In this document: positions 1 to 14,029 of the stretch, piece by piece | Position numbering within the stretch: the stretch's first letter is position 1 | How the letters are laid out: every line of letters begins with the position of its first letter | From: Paraspadella gotoi | Taxonomy: Eukaryota > Chaetognatha | Length of the DNA: 64,000 bases | Direction of reading: 5' to 3' | Assembly: GCA_051294375.1 (NCBI GenBank) | Contig: CM119263.1 | Coordinates: 17,880,628 to 17,944,627, forward strand | The notes under the pieces: generated by a model | Told to the model about the DNA's origin: nothing | The model's database searches: none | What the model saw: the letters and a program-made list of their open reading frames with translations, nothing else | Program-made: the position numbers and the translations under genes

Positions 1-934
1 CAGAGATTTTTTTTTAAAACAAACTTCAAAGAAGAACCTAAATCGTTTGTCGTTTCATCTTTACAATTCCGTTCAAATGTCTTTCCCTCATCACTTAATC
101 ATCAATTTTCTACCCAATATCCGCCAAAATTCTACTACCCTCCCCCCTGTCCCTTTTTCTACCTCCCCCTATCCCATCTAACCCCTTAAGCTCTCCCTCC
201 TCCACCGCGGACCGTCTCGCGGTTTCGGCGGACAGGTTGTTCTCCCCTTAAACAAAAATTCTTCGCTCATTAATAGAATCCTCAATTTTATTATCGGCCT
301 CCTCCTTCCCCTCTTCTTCTTCCTCCTTCTCCTTCCCCCTTCTTCTTCTTCCTCTTTCTCCTTCCCCTTTCTTCTCTTCTTCCTCCTTCCCCTCTTCTTC
401 TTCTTCCTCCTTTCTCCTTCCCCTGTTCCTTTCTTTCCTCCTTTCTCCTTCTTCTCTCTTCTCTCTTCTTCCTCCTTTCTCCTTCCCCCTCTTCTTCTTC
501 TTCCTCTTCTCTCTTCCCCCTCTTCTTCTTCTTCCTCCTCTTCCTTCTCCCAGTTACTCCTCCCTTCTCCTCCCCAATTAGGGCGACTGACGCCCATTTT
601 ACAGTGTTGGTCGTCGCGCAAACTTACCTGTGACCAAGACGGCGACGAAATAAAGGACGATGTCGTCGACGAGGAGACGAGAATGAAGACGAAGACCGAG
701 AGAAAAAGATAAGTCGACGACGACACGACGACGACGACGACGACGACGACGATCTTAAATTACGCTTCAATAAAATGAATCTTTCGAAATATTAAAAAAA
801 AAAAAATTAATTAAAGTAAAGGTACTCGGGGCCTCAATTTTTTTTTTTCGTACTGGAGATGGAATCGTATCTGATTTATTGAAAAAAAAAAAACCCCGAA
901 TGATTGTATGCGTTTGATTTTGTCTATATTTACT
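1..934. repeat. Low-complexity tracts at the window start
   Basis: About 300-560 is nearly pure pyrimidine (CTTCTTCCTCC-type), and about 719-752 is a GAC repeat. Open frames here are only Lys/Glu/Gly-rich translations of the repeat. A 25-N gap follows at 935-959, flanked by the direct repeat ATATTTACT. Confidence 0.7.
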
Positions 935-959
935 NNNNNNNNNNNNNNNNNNNNNNNNN

Positions 960-1458
960 ATATTTACTTTCAGAATCATATTATATACATATTATACGAC
1001 TTAACGTGTGAAAGTTAAGCCAAAAAATACACTAGAAAAACCGACTACGAATTGGTTTTTATTAATAAAACCATCACTATCGCTATCAAAAAACCCCTAA
1101 AGGATCCAATTTGCGTTTTATCTGTCAGATCTCCGTGGGAGAGAAAATTGTTGATACCGGAGCAGACAGAATTCTTGGCGCCCCGGGTACGAAAGTCTTA
1201 TGCGGTTTCTATGGGAGGAGGAAGAGCAGACAAGAATGAAGAGGATGTTCGGGCAGCAATGGTATCTTACGACAGGAGGAAGAGCGAGAGATGGAAGAGG
1301 AAACAAATTGTATCTGTCAGGGGGACAAACTTTAAACTTAACTTACTACTAGGTTTTGTGCCAAATTCATTTTTTTTAAATGTTGATAATTAATTTAAAA
1401 TTGATAAAATCAACTACCGATTTTTGCCTGAGAATGAGAAGAATGAAACTTTAGCCGA
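960..1458. other. Non-coding spacer
   Basis: No exon can be supported. The sequence is AT-rich with short GA-rich patches; the overlapping frames on both strands have no recognisable content. Confidence 0.4.
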
Positions 1459-1588
1459 AATTTATTTATTTTAAAAGGAGAAAAAGATTTCCTATGATTA
1501 AAATTTTCCCGGAGGGATTGAATATATATGATTTTCAGCAAAAAGTGAAAACTGTTAAATTTGTAAAAACAAAAAATAGTAAAGAAAA

Positions 1589-1620
<32 letters not shown>

Positions 1621-2279
1621 AGGGAAGAACTAGGAAAAAACAACGAAAGATAAAAGAAAAAAAAGGGGAAGAGAAGGGGAGGGAGAAAGAGAGAGGAGAA
1701 GAGAGGGACGAGATGGTGAGAGAGAGAGAGAGAGAGGAGAGAGGTGAGAGAGTAGAGAGAGAGATGGCAGAGACGAGCCCGTGCGACACGTTGCTGGAAG
1801 CGAAGCGCCACCATCGATCCGACCGCCGAGCGGCACGTGGATTTCGTTCGTTGCTCTTCACCGTCGCTGGCGGCGGCGCGGCATGCGTCGACGGCAGCGG
1901 CCCCGGCAGCGGCGGCGGCTTCAATTAAACAGGAGACCCGACGTTTGAGACGAAATCGCAGCCGAGAAGAGAAATCGGAGGAAAGATAAAAAGTGAGAGA
2001 TGAAAGAAGAAGAAAAAAAGATCGGAGAGAGAAAAAAGAAAATAAACGATAGAAAGAGTGGGAAAAGTGAAATGATAACCGAGGAAAAAATAAAACATAA
2101 TAACAATTACATAANNNNNNNNNNTATTGGTTGTACCAATTTCATAATCGTTAAAGGTTTTTAGATTAACTGGAAGAAACTTGGAGTTTGACCAGATGAA
2201 GATGACGACGATGACGGTGAAGATAACGACGGTGACAATGACGACGACGACGACGACGATGGCGACTCCTTTATGCGAT
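1459..2279. repeat. Tandem unit, copy A
   Basis: Begins TTTATTTATTTTAAAAGGAG. Then follow a (GAAA)n tract (1588-1621), GA-rich sequence, a GC-rich segment (about 1770-1925) ending at CAATTAAACAGGAGACCC, and a GAC/GAT repeat ending at TTTATGCGAT. The last part could encode an acidic Asp run or a Met/Thr run; neither is convincing. A 10-N gap (2115-2124) interrupts it and a 25-N gap ends it. Confidence 0.7.
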
Positions 2280-2304
2280 NNNNNNNNNNNNNNNNNNNNN
2301 NNNN

Positions 2305-3999
2305 GAATACACGCTGCCAGACGCCAAGTCGAATTTGTGATTGAGCCTGATCCGGATAAGTTCTTTAGAATTTTATTTATTTTAAAAGGAGAAAAATTCC
2401 CTATGATTTAAAATTTTCCCGGAGGGATGAAAGTATTATTGATTTTCTAGCAAAAAAGGAAACTTGTTTAATTTGTTAAAAACTAAAATGAGTAAAGGAA
2501 ATAAGAAAAGAAGAAGATGAAAGAACAAGAAAGACAAGAAAGAGAAGAAAAGCAAACAATAAGAAAAGAAAGAAAATGAAAGAAGAAAGAAGGAAGTGAA
2601 GAATAGGAAAAAACGAAAGATAAAGAAAAAAATAAAAGGGGAAGGAAGGGGAGGGAGAGAGAGAGGAGAAAGAGAGGAGAGAGATGGAATGAAGAGAGAG
2701 AGATGAAGAGAGAGGAGAGAGAGAGAGAAGAGAGAGCAGAGACGATCCGGTGCCGACACGTCTTGTGAAAGCCGAAGCGCACCATCGAGATCGAACGCCT
2801 CAGCGCGCACGATGATTCGTCGTCGCTCTTCACCGTCTGCTGGCGGCGGCGGCGGCGGCGTCGACGGCAGCGCCGCGCCGGCCCCGGCAGCGCGGCCGGC
2901 TTCAATTAAACAGGAGACCCCGACGTGTTTGAGACGAAACGAGCGAGAAAGAGAAATTCGGTAGGAAAGATAAAAAGTGAGAGATGAAAGATAGAAGAAA
3001 AATAAATCGGAGAGAAGAAAAAAAGAAAAATAAAACGATAAGAAAGAGTGTGGAAAAGTGTGATGATAAGCCGATGGAAAAAATTAAAACATAATAACCA
3101 ACTTACCAATCATTAGAACTGTTTTTTAGATTACCTTGAGAGAAACTTGAGTTTGACAGGATGAACGATGACCGACCGATGACGGTGTAGATAACGACGA
3201 CTCGGTGACAAATGACGACGCCGATCGCGACGACGACGATGGCGACTCCTTTATGCGATGACTGATGGATTTTTACCGACAGAAGATAAATAAAGAGAGA
3301 CCTGCCATCGGAATCGACGCCAAAGACACGACGACGACGACGACGACCGTGACGAGGACGACGACGACGTCACGCCAACGTCCGTATTAAAACGAATCGT
3401 CTGTGAACGGATCACCGGCCACTCTCTGGATTACACACAACATAACATATTGAAGTGAGCAATTATGGTTCGATGGCACGAGTACAATTGGAATCCTTAC
3501 CGTGTCATTTGGGTCAGATCACAAAAAGAATTAATTATTATATTCCATCCATGATTAAATTACTTTTTTTTATTCAATTTGAATTTGGATTTGATATGAA
3601 ATAACACAGAAATGAACAATAAAAACGTATTTGGATAGACAATATCTGTTAGGAATTGCGATGGAAGAAGAAGGAAAATAAATTACAATTTTTTAAAAGC
3701 TTCTCCGTCGCTGATCAGATTTGTACAAAAAAGAAATCATTGTAGTTTCTTTTTCGCTTATCAAAAATGATGAGGCCTATTGGGGAATCAAATTGCGTTT
3801 GCAAAAACTATTTAAAACATGTCCAATTGTCCATTGTTCAATGTGCATTAACATTATCACAATACAAAATGAACAACTTCTGAAAAAATTGAATATTTAA
3901 ATTTTGCGGCATGCATTTATTATTCATCGAATAGCCGCACTTTATTTGAGTAATTTCTCACGAGACATATGATATAATTAGAATGAGCTGAATGAATGA

Positions 4000-4033
<34 letters not shown>
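2305..4033. repeat. Tandem unit, copy B
   Basis: Starts with GAATACACGCTGCCAGACGC directly after a gap, then repeats the order of copy A and continues another ~800 bp to a (GA)n run that ends at the next gap. Copies B and C agree over their whole length except for frequent 1-5 bp indels, mainly in homopolymers and GAC/GA runs. Confidence 0.75.
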
Positions 4034-4058
4034 NNNNNNNNNNNNNNNNNNNNNNNNN

Positions 4059-5803
4059 GAATACACGCTGCCAGACGCCAAGTCGAATTTGTGATTGAGC
4101 CTGATCCGGATAAGTTCTTTAGAATTTTATTTATTTTAAAAGGAGGAAAAAAATTCCCTATGATTTAAAATTTTCCGGAGAGAAAGTATTATTGATTTTT
4201 CAGGCAAAAAAGTGAAATGTTTTTAATTTGTAAAAACTAAAATTAGTTAAGAGGAGAAAAGACAAAGAAGAAAGAAAGAGACAAGAAAGACAAGAAAGGA
4301 AGAAAAGAAGACAATAAGATAAAGAAAGAAAATGAAAGAAGGAAAGAAGGAAGTGAGAAACTAGGATAAAACAACGAAAGATAAAAGAAAAAATAAAAGG
4401 GGAAGGAAGGGAGGGAGAGAGAGAGAGAGAAGAGAGAGGAGAGAGAGAGAATGAAGAGAGAGAATGGAAGAGAGAGAGAGAGAGACGAGGAAGAGAGAGA
4501 GAGACATCGGTGATACGACAACGTCTAGCTGAAAGCCGAAGCGCACCATCGGAGATCGAACGCTCAGCCGCCGATGATTCGTCGTCGTCGTCCAAACGTC
4601 TGCTGGCCGCGGCGGCGGCGTCGACGCAGCGCCGGGCGCGGCCCCGGCAGCGGGCGCGGCTTCCAATTAAACAGGAGACCCCGACGGGTTTGAGACGAAA
4701 TCGACCAGAGAAAGAGAAATTTCGTGGTAGGAAAAGATAAAAAGTGAGAGATGAAAGAAGAAGGAAAAAAAAGATCGGAGAGAAGAAAAAAAGAAAAAAT
4801 AAAACGATAGAAGAAAGAGTTGTGGAAGTGTGGAAAAATTGATAACCGAGTGGAAAAAAATTATTAAAACACATAATAACCAATTACCATATCATTAGAA
4901 CTGTTTTTTAGATTACCTTGAAGAAACTTTGAGTTTGACCAGATGAACGATGACCGACCCGATGACGAATGAGATAACGCGACTCGGTGACAAATGACGA
5001 CGACGACGACGACGACGACGATGGCGACTCCTTATGCGATGATCTGATGGATTTTTACCGACAGAGATAATAAAGAGAGACCGCCATCGGAATCGAGCCA
5101 AAGACGACGACGACGCGACGACGACCGACGAGGACCGGACGACCGACGTCACGGCCCAACGTCCGTATTAAAACGAATCGTCTTGTGAGGCGGATCACCG
5201 GCCACTCTCTTTAACACAACATAACATATTGAAGTGAGCAATTATGGTTCGATGGCACGAGTACAATTGGAATCCTTACCGTGTCATTTGGGTCAGATCA
5301 CAAAAAGAATTAATTATTATATTCCATCCATGATTAAATTACTTTTTTTTATTCAATTTGAATTTGGATTTGATATGAAATAACACAGAAATGAACAATA
5401 AAAACGTATTTGGATAGACAATATCTGTTAGGAATTGCGATGGAAGAAGAAGGAAAATAAATTACAATTTTTTAAAAGCTTCTCCGTCGCTGATCAGATT
5501 TGTACAAAAAAGAAATCATTGTAGTTTCTTTTTCGCTTATCAAAAATGATGAGGCCTATTGGGGAATCAAATTGCGTTTGCAAAAACTATTTTTAAAAAC
5601 ATGTTCCAATGTTCCATTGTTCATGTGATTAACATATCACAATACAAAATGAACCAACTTCTGAAAAAAAAAATTGAATATTTAAATTTGCGGCCATGCA
5701 TTTATTATTCATCGAATGCCGCACTTTATTTGGAGTAATTTCATCACGAACATTATGATATTAATTAGATGAGCTGAATGAATGAACCGAGAGAGAGAGA
5801 GGA

Positions 5804-5837
<34 letters not shown>

Positions 5838-5900
5838 TGAAGAGAGAGAGAGAGAGATGAGAGAGAGAGAATGAGAGACGAGAGGAGAGAGAGAGAGATC
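4059..5900. repeat. Tandem unit, copy C
   Basis: Starts with the same GAATACACGCTGCCAGACGC as copy B, again directly after an N gap, and follows the same order. It ends in GA-rich sequence (about 5788-5900). The part 5210-5780 is near-identical to 3420-3990. No gene is supported. Confidence 0.75.
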
Positions 5901-6305
5901 GGCGTCGTTTCTGCATACGCATTCTTAAGCATTCGTCTTGAAAATAAAAAAAATGAGATTCAAATTTTTGCCGCCAGATTTATTTTAAAGTGGCGCTGTC
6001 GTCGTTGTCGTCGTTTCCCTTTGCATTGTAGTCATTATCGTCGTCGTCGTCAGCATCGTCATCGTTTTTGCCTTTGTTGTCAACTCAAATTTGGTCTCTG
6101 GATTTGAGGACTGAATTTTTAATGATTTAAAACAAAAACAATTATACATAGCCCAAAGAGTACGATCGAAAAAGAATTTCTCAGTCGCATTTCGTTTTTT
6201 TATTTTTTTTAGAGTGAATGAACTTTATCACAAAACGCTATGGTTTTTTTTAGACAAATAAATATTTTTTCTCTATTAAGAATCTTAAACCGAGACGCAC
6301 CCACA
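5901..6305. other. Spacer with a GTC repeat
   Basis: Contains GTCGTC-type repeats at about 5995-6065 and AT-rich sequence up to the 6306-6330 gap. No gene seen. Confidence 0.4.
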
Positions 6306-6330
6306 NNNNNNNNNNNNNNNNNNNNNNNNN

Positions 6331-8400
6331 GCTCCTGGCATTGTCGTCCGTAAACGCGTTACTTAATACTACTCTTCGCCTCAACGGAAAAGTAAATCCT
6401 ATTTAAAAGACTTAAATATTTTTCGATCGGTCATCGTATATATAATATCAATGCCGACAAAAAGTTGTCCTTTTTAAAAACTGTGTATCCAATCTTTATA
6501 TTTTTTTTTGTATCGAGAAATTCCAAAATACACAGGAGCGATTGGTCGAAGTACGAGATCCGATCTTTCATCCTCATCTAATTCAGAGGCGAAACTTGAA
6601 ATCCTCGAGTCCCATCTTTATGGCTATCACTCTGCAATTTCCCTCTCCCTTTTCACTTACAATCCACTTTCCAATTTCCACTTTTGTCCCACCTTTTTTT
6701 AAGAGATAATGTGTTCGCTTTTGTTTCATTCAACGTTTTTGCTGCTTATCAGATATCAAGTAAGAGATTCGTGCTCCAGAGCAGAGAAAACAGTAATGGC
6801 CGAGGTACTACTAATCCGAGGCGGTTGCACTTAAAGAGGCGAGAAAAGATTTAGATAGAGGTACTTGTGGACAATTGTTAATTGAAGTTAAAAAATACAA
6901 AACATATAATTTTTTAAATATCTTTGAGCCGTTTTTAGATCGGGTAGTGTTCCGGAAATTAAAAAAAAATATACAAATTAATTATTAAAAAATATTTCGT
7001 AAGCCGTCATATATTTTACTTTTGTTATCCGATAATAAGTAATTAATTTTATATTAATATAAAATGCCGTTAATAACCCCGTGAAAACATCTCCGAGCGA
7101 AAATCTCGTCCACGCCGAATCGCGATTCACAAAGATCCAAAGGGAAAAGATCGTCGAACGATTCCTTTTGTGATCTCCTTTATGATATCCTCTTTTGTGA
7201 TCTCATTTCATGATTTACAGTTCTCCTTTTGTGCATTTAAGGGGAGGAGGAGCAAGTCCTGTTAATTTCGTGCATAGTTATTTTGCATGGAACCCTTGTC
7301 CCCTTAACATTCATTATCCCGAAGTTAGAGCCGAGAGACTGTGACAGGTGGTAGAAAATCGAAAAAAAATTTTTGAAAAAATAAATTACACTGCACTTCT
7401 AGTTTACAGTATGATTCACTTACCATACAGTGAACAGAAGATGTTATGGACGTCAGAATCACGAATCTTTGAATGTTTAAAAATAACCTTTACGTGGTTT
7501 CCTAAGAAAAACAAGCGAAAAAAAACGAGTGGACGGATGCGAGCAGGGGGAGAGCAAAGAAGTTATATTTTAGCCAAAATGGCTGATAACTTTTACAAGG
7601 ATAATTTATTTTAGTATTTTTCCTTAAAGAAAGATAAATATTAACCCATACTTTTCCAGCAGACTGCTTTGCTTCAATGCGTTGAAATTATTAGGAGTCA
7701 CTTTTACCCTTCATTCACGTCCCTGTTCGCAGCCGACAAAGCTCTCAGCTTATAATTTAATAAATCATGGCTATTACGTCAATTTGCATTTCACGCTCCC
7801 ATGTTTTTTATTTTAATAATCAAAAACCATTGACAATATAGTGATATCTCTGTTTTCCTGGTCATTATTAACCCGAAACCAGCAGATGAGCAAAGTATAA
7901 ATTTTTTTGTAATTACCTGTGAACCCTAAAAAGTCCTAACCAAAAGAAAGACCAAAAAAGTACACTATTTAAATGTTAATTTCTTAAATATGCACCCCTA
8001 CATTACTATCAGATAGAGTCTCACGGTTACCGCCAAAACCTCCTCACTATACAATAAATAAAAGAAATTTGAATTTTATTTTTTAAACAAAACCAATTAC
8101 CCATTGGTTCAGATTGCCCTTAATAAAGTTGTGCTACCTTGCACATCACAACCAATGCGCAAAAAAAATAGCGTCAACGCTGAAAGGTGACGCAACGGAA
8201 ATGCGGGCGACATGAACGATCCTCGTATCTTTTCGCTCTCAGCGTCTCGCTCTCTCGCGTCAGTCAACGAAAAAAGAAAAAAAAAGCAACTTTAAACTAA
8301 TTTAACATCGAAGACATAAATTTTTAATTTCATTGAGTGAGAAGTGAAAAGTTGGGACGGCTTGGCGCCAGGGAGGCAGCGGGTTGGATTTGGGGTGTTT
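6331..8400. other. AT-rich DNA without a recognisable gene
   Basis: I see no exon with conserved motifs. The open frames near 6508-6702 and 7348-7614 have no recognisable domains and no convincing splice context. Confidence 0.4.
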
Positions 8401-8427
8401 TGAGAGAGAGAGAAAGAGAGAGAGAGA

Positions 8428-8479
<52 letters not shown>
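8401..8479. repeat. (GA)n microsatellite
   Basis: About 79 bp of GA dinucleotides with three interruptions near the left end. Confidence 0.95.
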
Positions 8480-8482
<3 letters not shown>

Positions 8483-8965
8483 CCTCAGTGACTATGATTT
8501 TGTAATCAAAACGAAGAGAGGGTAAAGAAAGGACAAAGATGTCGAAAGACAAATGGAAGAGAGAGAGAAAAAAACAGAAAATCAGAAACTAAAAAAAAAA
8601 GACGTAACCTCGGTTTTATTGTGCTGCTAAAAATAGGAAAAAAATAGAAAATTATATGAGCCTAAATGAGACATATTCAAAAAGGGCAATTTCTTTTTAA
8701 CTTTAAATCATGAATATTCTCGTTTAATGTTGACCAAAAATTATTTTTTTTGACTATGACGAAAACCTCACTATTTCTGTTGCAAACAAAAAAATTGTGA
8801 ACCGTGAGAGAGACAAAACGTTCATTCCTGAAAAGTGACACAAGTCTTGGGCTCCAGATCTGCAACTCAAGTGGAAGGCAGTCAGGGAAATGGGTTGTAA
8901 TCTCAAGCACCTACTTACACGCAATTAAGGAAAAAAGAGGGCAGAAGAGAGCATGCTGCTGCTAC

Positions 8966-8967
<2 letters not shown>

Positions 8968-9025
<58 letters not shown>
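8968..9025. repeat. (CT)n microsatellite
   Basis: Uninterrupted CT run of about 58 bp. Confidence 0.95.
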
Positions 9026-9026
<1 letters not shown>

Positions 9027-9331
9027 ATTTTCCCCACTCTAATTCATACTACTATTTTCATGATAGCAAAGTAAAAAACTTTGCATTTAAACTTCCGAAA
9101 CGAATTCGGTCCGCTCACGAGCTAAGATTGTCTCACTTTCGGACTCTCTCTTTCTCTGGCTGCAGAGATAAACTACTTTTAACTTTTCCCTTGAATCTTA
9201 ATCTCTTTCGTCTTCTCTCAGTTCATTTCCGCCTCTCGGAGTGACAATGGCCTCGATTAAAAAGTGTCAAAATCATTGACTTCAATAGAGAGAGCGAGAG
9301 ATCTACACTAGAATTCGATAAAGCGCATCTT

Positions 9332-9342
9332 CAGAGAGAGAT

Positions 9343-9416
<74 letters not shown>
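9332..9416. repeat. (GA)n microsatellite
   Basis: About 80 bp of GA dinucleotides after one short interruption, followed by pyrimidine-rich sequence to about 9550. Confidence 0.95.
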
Positions 9417-9418
<2 letters not shown>

Positions 9419-10943
9419 GGTTTTCAACTCTTCCCCATCTGCCTTCCTTCTTCCCCTTTTCTCTCCCCTCTCCAGTCTCCCCCATCTCTCTTTATTCCTC
9501 CTCCACTCTCTTCCTGCCTCTCTCTTCTCTCTTCCCCCTTTCCCCTTCTCACTGAAGTCGTGGGATGATGATCTACAGGAATTTACATCGCGTCAAACTG
9601 AGAAGATGAATTGACGAGGGAGAACGAACGAAGGAACGAATGAAAAACGAGCCGAGATTGATTGAACGAACGAAGGTTAAGAAACGAACGATGTGAGGAA
9701 GGAACGAAAGAACTAAAAAACAACAAAGTAAGGAAAGAACGAAGTGAAAGAAATAAACGAAGGAACGAAGAAACGATAAAATTAACAATTCCCTAAACCA
9801 TTGTTAACCAATGAATTTTCTTCCATCACCTCAATCTTACTCTTTTTAACAATGTCCATTTCTCTCTTCTCTTTCCCTTACACATCCTTCTCCCCCTCCC
9901 CCCCATGTCTCTCCTCCGTTCACTTTTCATTCATTTTCTTTTGTTTACAAACAAAAGTCAAGTCGATCGATTTCTCGCGTCTGAAGAAAAGACAAATTAT
10001 CCGAAAACAATTATTGTTTAATTGATTGATTGATTTAAAAAATGTTTAGATCTTTTAACTTCATTCATTGTCACAATGTCATAGAATATTGATTAGTGTT
10101 GATTGAGAAACGACTACATTTCTGATAGTTTGACCGAGACAATCATTGATTGGTTCATCTATATCACAACTAATATTGAGAGAAGCTCTAATTTACTGTA
10201 ACCTAACCTTTCGTAACTCTTATTTGGTCCAAAATCTAGAAGATGGGTGCCCGCGTCGAAAATACTTCTATTTGGGAAATATGCTCTTTTTTTTCCCCCT
10301 CCCAATTCGAAATGATCACGTCTCGAAGGAACAATGGGAGATGGGCGGAGATTCCAAATCGCTTTTCGTGATACCATTTCGGGAAAGAGGTAAAGGAGGA
10401 AGGGATGGAGGGAGGGAGGGGAGGGGAGAAGAAGGGCGGAGGAAGAGAAGGAGTTAGGGAAGGAAGGAGAGGAGGAAGGGAGGAAAGGAGAGGGTAGTGG
10501 GTATTTATAGATTTGGGGCACGAAACAAATAAATATTGCACCGAGAAAATAGGAATGGTTAGAAAAATAAAGAGAAACGACGAGAAAAGTACTTGGGCTT
10601 ATTTCATTTTAAATGTCCCAATTTCTTTTAATCAGTAGAATTTTTATATATTCGGAGTGGATATAACATACACTTTAAAGCGCTGCTTCTGACTTTCTTT
10701 CTTATCCAACGCACGAATTTATTTTTTTGGTGGGAGACGAAAAAAAAATGGAAGGAAGGGAAAATGGAAGCAGGAAATACATAATGGGAGAAGCTTGTTG
10801 TTTTTGAATTGGGTGAAGAAAGAGGAGGAGGAGGAAGAGGAAGAAGAAGAGAAAAAGGGAGAGAAGGACGGGGGGGTACAAGATGAGAGGAGTTAGAATA
10901 AGTTTGGAAGTTTGAAGAAAAAAGAGAGGAAGAGAAAAAAAAA
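9417..10943. other. Repeat-rich DNA without a recognisable gene
   Basis: Includes GAACGAACGAAG-type tandem sequence (about 9620-9780) and GA/GGA-rich tracts (about 10380-10500, 10730-10943). The last tract ends where the duplicated segment begins. Confidence 0.5.
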
Positions 10944-12760
10944 TCTCCAATCGACGCCGCCTTCCAAATCCTCGTCGACTGTGGCGACGAAGTCGGATCT
11001 CCACGACCACCCTGAAATCCTTCGCCCTTCCCTCCTCTCCTTCCGCCCTTCTCAGTACTCCTTCCCAGCCGATCACCCTTCCTTCCAACATTCCGCCGCC
11101 TTGACCGCCTTCCCGCCGCCTCGCCCTACCTCGATTTCCCGCCCTCACCGGCTCGACGGCCAACCGGAAAACCATCGGCAGTGGGCGTCAGCCGGCAAAT
11201 CGGCTCAGCTACGCCTCTTCCTCCGGTGCCGAGACGATTTCCGAAAGCAGTGGGGATTCGCGGGACGAATCCGGCGTTCGCGGCGGCGGAGTCGGCGATC
11301 TAGCCATCGCCTGCCGACGCGGCCTCCGCCGGTGCTGCTGGTTTTCCAGCGCCAGAAGGAAGAAACCGTTGAGATGCGACGCTCGAACTATCGTCACCGT
11401 CAGCGCCGCCACCGCCGCTACGGTAGCATCTCGCCACGACTACGCCGCGCGATACCTCGGTGAAGGACGAGAAGTAAACGGCGTCGCGTTTCCCGACGGG
11501 CAGCGGCTGAAGCAGCGGCGGCGCAGTTTAGAGCGAAGGAGGAAGACGGAACAGTTGCGACAGGTGGCGTCCAATATTACTTTGTTACACTACCATAAAC
11601 AATATGTTACACGTTGTTACACGTATTACAAATAATCTTACATGAGTAATTTCCGTTTGCAGACCGAAAACGGCCTTTCGCGTATCTCGCGCACAACTAC
11701 CGTCAGCTGCAGGAGCAGACGCGATCCGCCAAACTCAAGCATCGATCCACTGTCTTTTGCTCCGCGGCTGACTACGAGGCGTTCAGCGGCGGCGGTGCAG
11801 CGGCGTCGGCGATTTAGGGCGACGAATGTCCGCCAGCGTCGGGGCGGAATTGCACCGCAAAGTTGGCGTTGACAACGTTCTTGGTTCCGCTTCCAATCTT
11901 CGACTCAACGATCGGGTTCCGGGGAAGTCTTCGTTGGACCCTCCGCTTCTCCTGCCCCTCGACGTAAATTCGATTTCCCCCGTCATTCCAATCCCAACTC
12001 CGCTCCCCCGGCGTCGCCACGCCCACAACCGTAATCCTCCGAGGAATCTGCAAGATCCCTGTCGTCCTCAGCCGAGTGGATCCAGTCGGTTGCCCGAATT
12101 TCCAGTCGACAAGGGCGGACGTATAAACGCTAAAGGAGCGGCCAGTTTCTCATCGGAGACGATGGCAAGTCCGTCTCCGACCTTTATCTAAGGCGAAGCG
12201 GCGTCGTTCGGGCGCTGGCGTTTCGTCGCCGGAAATCCTTGTCGAAGCAAGCGGATTGTCGAAGAGACGCTCGTCGCGGCGCCGGAATCTGGACCACGAC
12301 GCCATCGGAGATTGTCGTAAACGTAGGAGAGTTTTTCATCGGCGTCGAAAAGACGAACGCGATCAGGAGATTCGATTTGAAAGAGAAAGCACAACAGGTA
12401 TCTCATAAATTTTAATAAATTTATAAACTAAGATTATATGTAAACTAGTAAAGTCATTTCGATATATGAATACGATTCAAGTGAAAAATCATTGATAATT
12501 TAAATTACCGCTTTCAGAGGAAAGTCAAATCTCCGGCGAATCAGACCGTCATCATCCCTCGTCTCCGCTTCGTTCACAAATCGACGCCGGAAACAAACTT
12601 TCCCGATTTCGTCGTCGTCTCCGTCGTCAACTCGCACGCCAAGACGGTCACAAGAAACGGGAGCCGTCTTAAGAACTATCTCTGAAAGACGAACCATAGT
12701 CCCTGCGACTCTGCAAGTCGAGTCGCTCACCAGATGCACGTGTGCGACACGTACGTTTGA
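10944..12760 (+). pseudogene. Receptor tail, forward copy 1 (exons 7-9 only, frame-broken)
   Basis: Matches the receptor gene from TCTCCAATCGACG inside exon 7 (codons for LQSTPPSK onward) through exon 9. Segments are 10944-11563, 11663-12396 and 12518-12760. The seven-transmembrane exons are absent. Exon 9 is 243 bp against 245 bp in the intact copy, through at least four small indels, so the reading frame is lost before the PDZ-ligand end. Upstream sequence is an unrelated GA-rich tract. It may be an assembly duplicate and not a real pseudogene. Confidence 0.8.
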
Positions 12761-13978
12761 TTCGGAAGCGTCCCGATAAACATGCGTTAATTTATTTCAA
12801 CCGAGTGTAAAAAAAAAAAAAGAATTAAAAAAGTTCCGGATCGTTTCTCAGTGCGAAATATACTCAGTGAGCAAACTTCATGATAGAAAATTGTTTGAAT
12901 AGTTTAAAACATTGCATGCGTAGAATTTCTACAGCGTTCTTTGACGACATAAAATAAATTTTGAATCTTGTCGTGAACTCTTATTCGTTTGTCACTTCTG
13001 TTTTAAATTTTTTTCGTGCATTTGCTGTTGCTCGTCGTTCAAGTAAGTAAAATTAATTAAATAAAAGAAAAAAAACTGCATCGAAAAACTGGTGTAAATT
13101 AAAATCGACAATTTCGCCCATTTGTATGCTTTAAATAGCCAAATAGAAAGAATATAATAAAGTATAATAATAAAGATAAAGTATAAAAAAAGATTTCTGA
13201 ATTTGTTTCGCTACTTCAATATCCGACAGTGCGTTATAATCTCTAATACTCAATTAATATAAAAAAACAAAAAGGTAGAGAAGAAATATTGATGAGAGGA
13301 ATACAAATTATGGTATGAACATTGAAATTGTATGTACATTGTAATTGATAAAAATCTTCATGCAATAAATCTCAACAAGATTAAAACATAACTCATTTGT
13401 CATCTTTTTAAAATTTGATAGATATATATAAATTATCTATATATATTAGTTTATTCCAGACAGATCCTGTTCTATTCTCATTTGTTAAATTCGCGAAGTG
13501 ACCAGGGATTTTACAATGAAATATGAGACAGAGTTACTTGCAGATTAAAGTATGTAGTTTAAAAGAATGTTTAAACCGACATTTTCAATCAAGCTTTTAA
13601 GCAAGGAATTCAATACTTAAACACGCTATTGAATTTAAAAAATTTATTTCTTTATGACGATGACAAAATTTTATTTGAAAAACTTCATTCGAGCGGCAAT
13701 TCAAGGAGATTGTCAGAAATAAATTTTGAAACAATAATGACCAAAAAAGGAAAAATTCCGAGAAAAAAAATGCAAATTTAAAAAAACATATGCTATTACT
13801 CTTACACTTCTACTTATTTCCTTCCATTTTGCTGGCTGCGCTTTTGTAGATGCAAAGCGACATCACCAAAGTCACGATCGAGGCAAAACCAAGATAAACA
13901 GAAGATCAGCCACTTTGTGTCCTTTTTCGAACCCTACAGTACAGAGAACATGATAATTAATTAATTAATAATTATATA

Positions 13979-13981
13979 ATG

Positions 13982-14029
<48 letters not shown>

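Noticed and set aside
2181-2279. Acidic Asp-run exon in the tandem unit
   Set aside because: An in-frame stop lies just upstream, the frame changes between unit copies, and GAC repeats are common here.
8337-8525. Arg/Glu-repeat and Ser/Leu-repeat ORFs across GA/CT tracts (also at 17899-18278, 9303-9485, 8804-9244)
   Set aside because: They are direct translations of dinucleotide repeats with no independent coding evidence.
11209-11412. Minus-strand ORF over receptor exon 7 (also 19086-19289 and plus-strand 31429-31632)
   Set aside because: Antisense shadow of the GC-rich coding exon.
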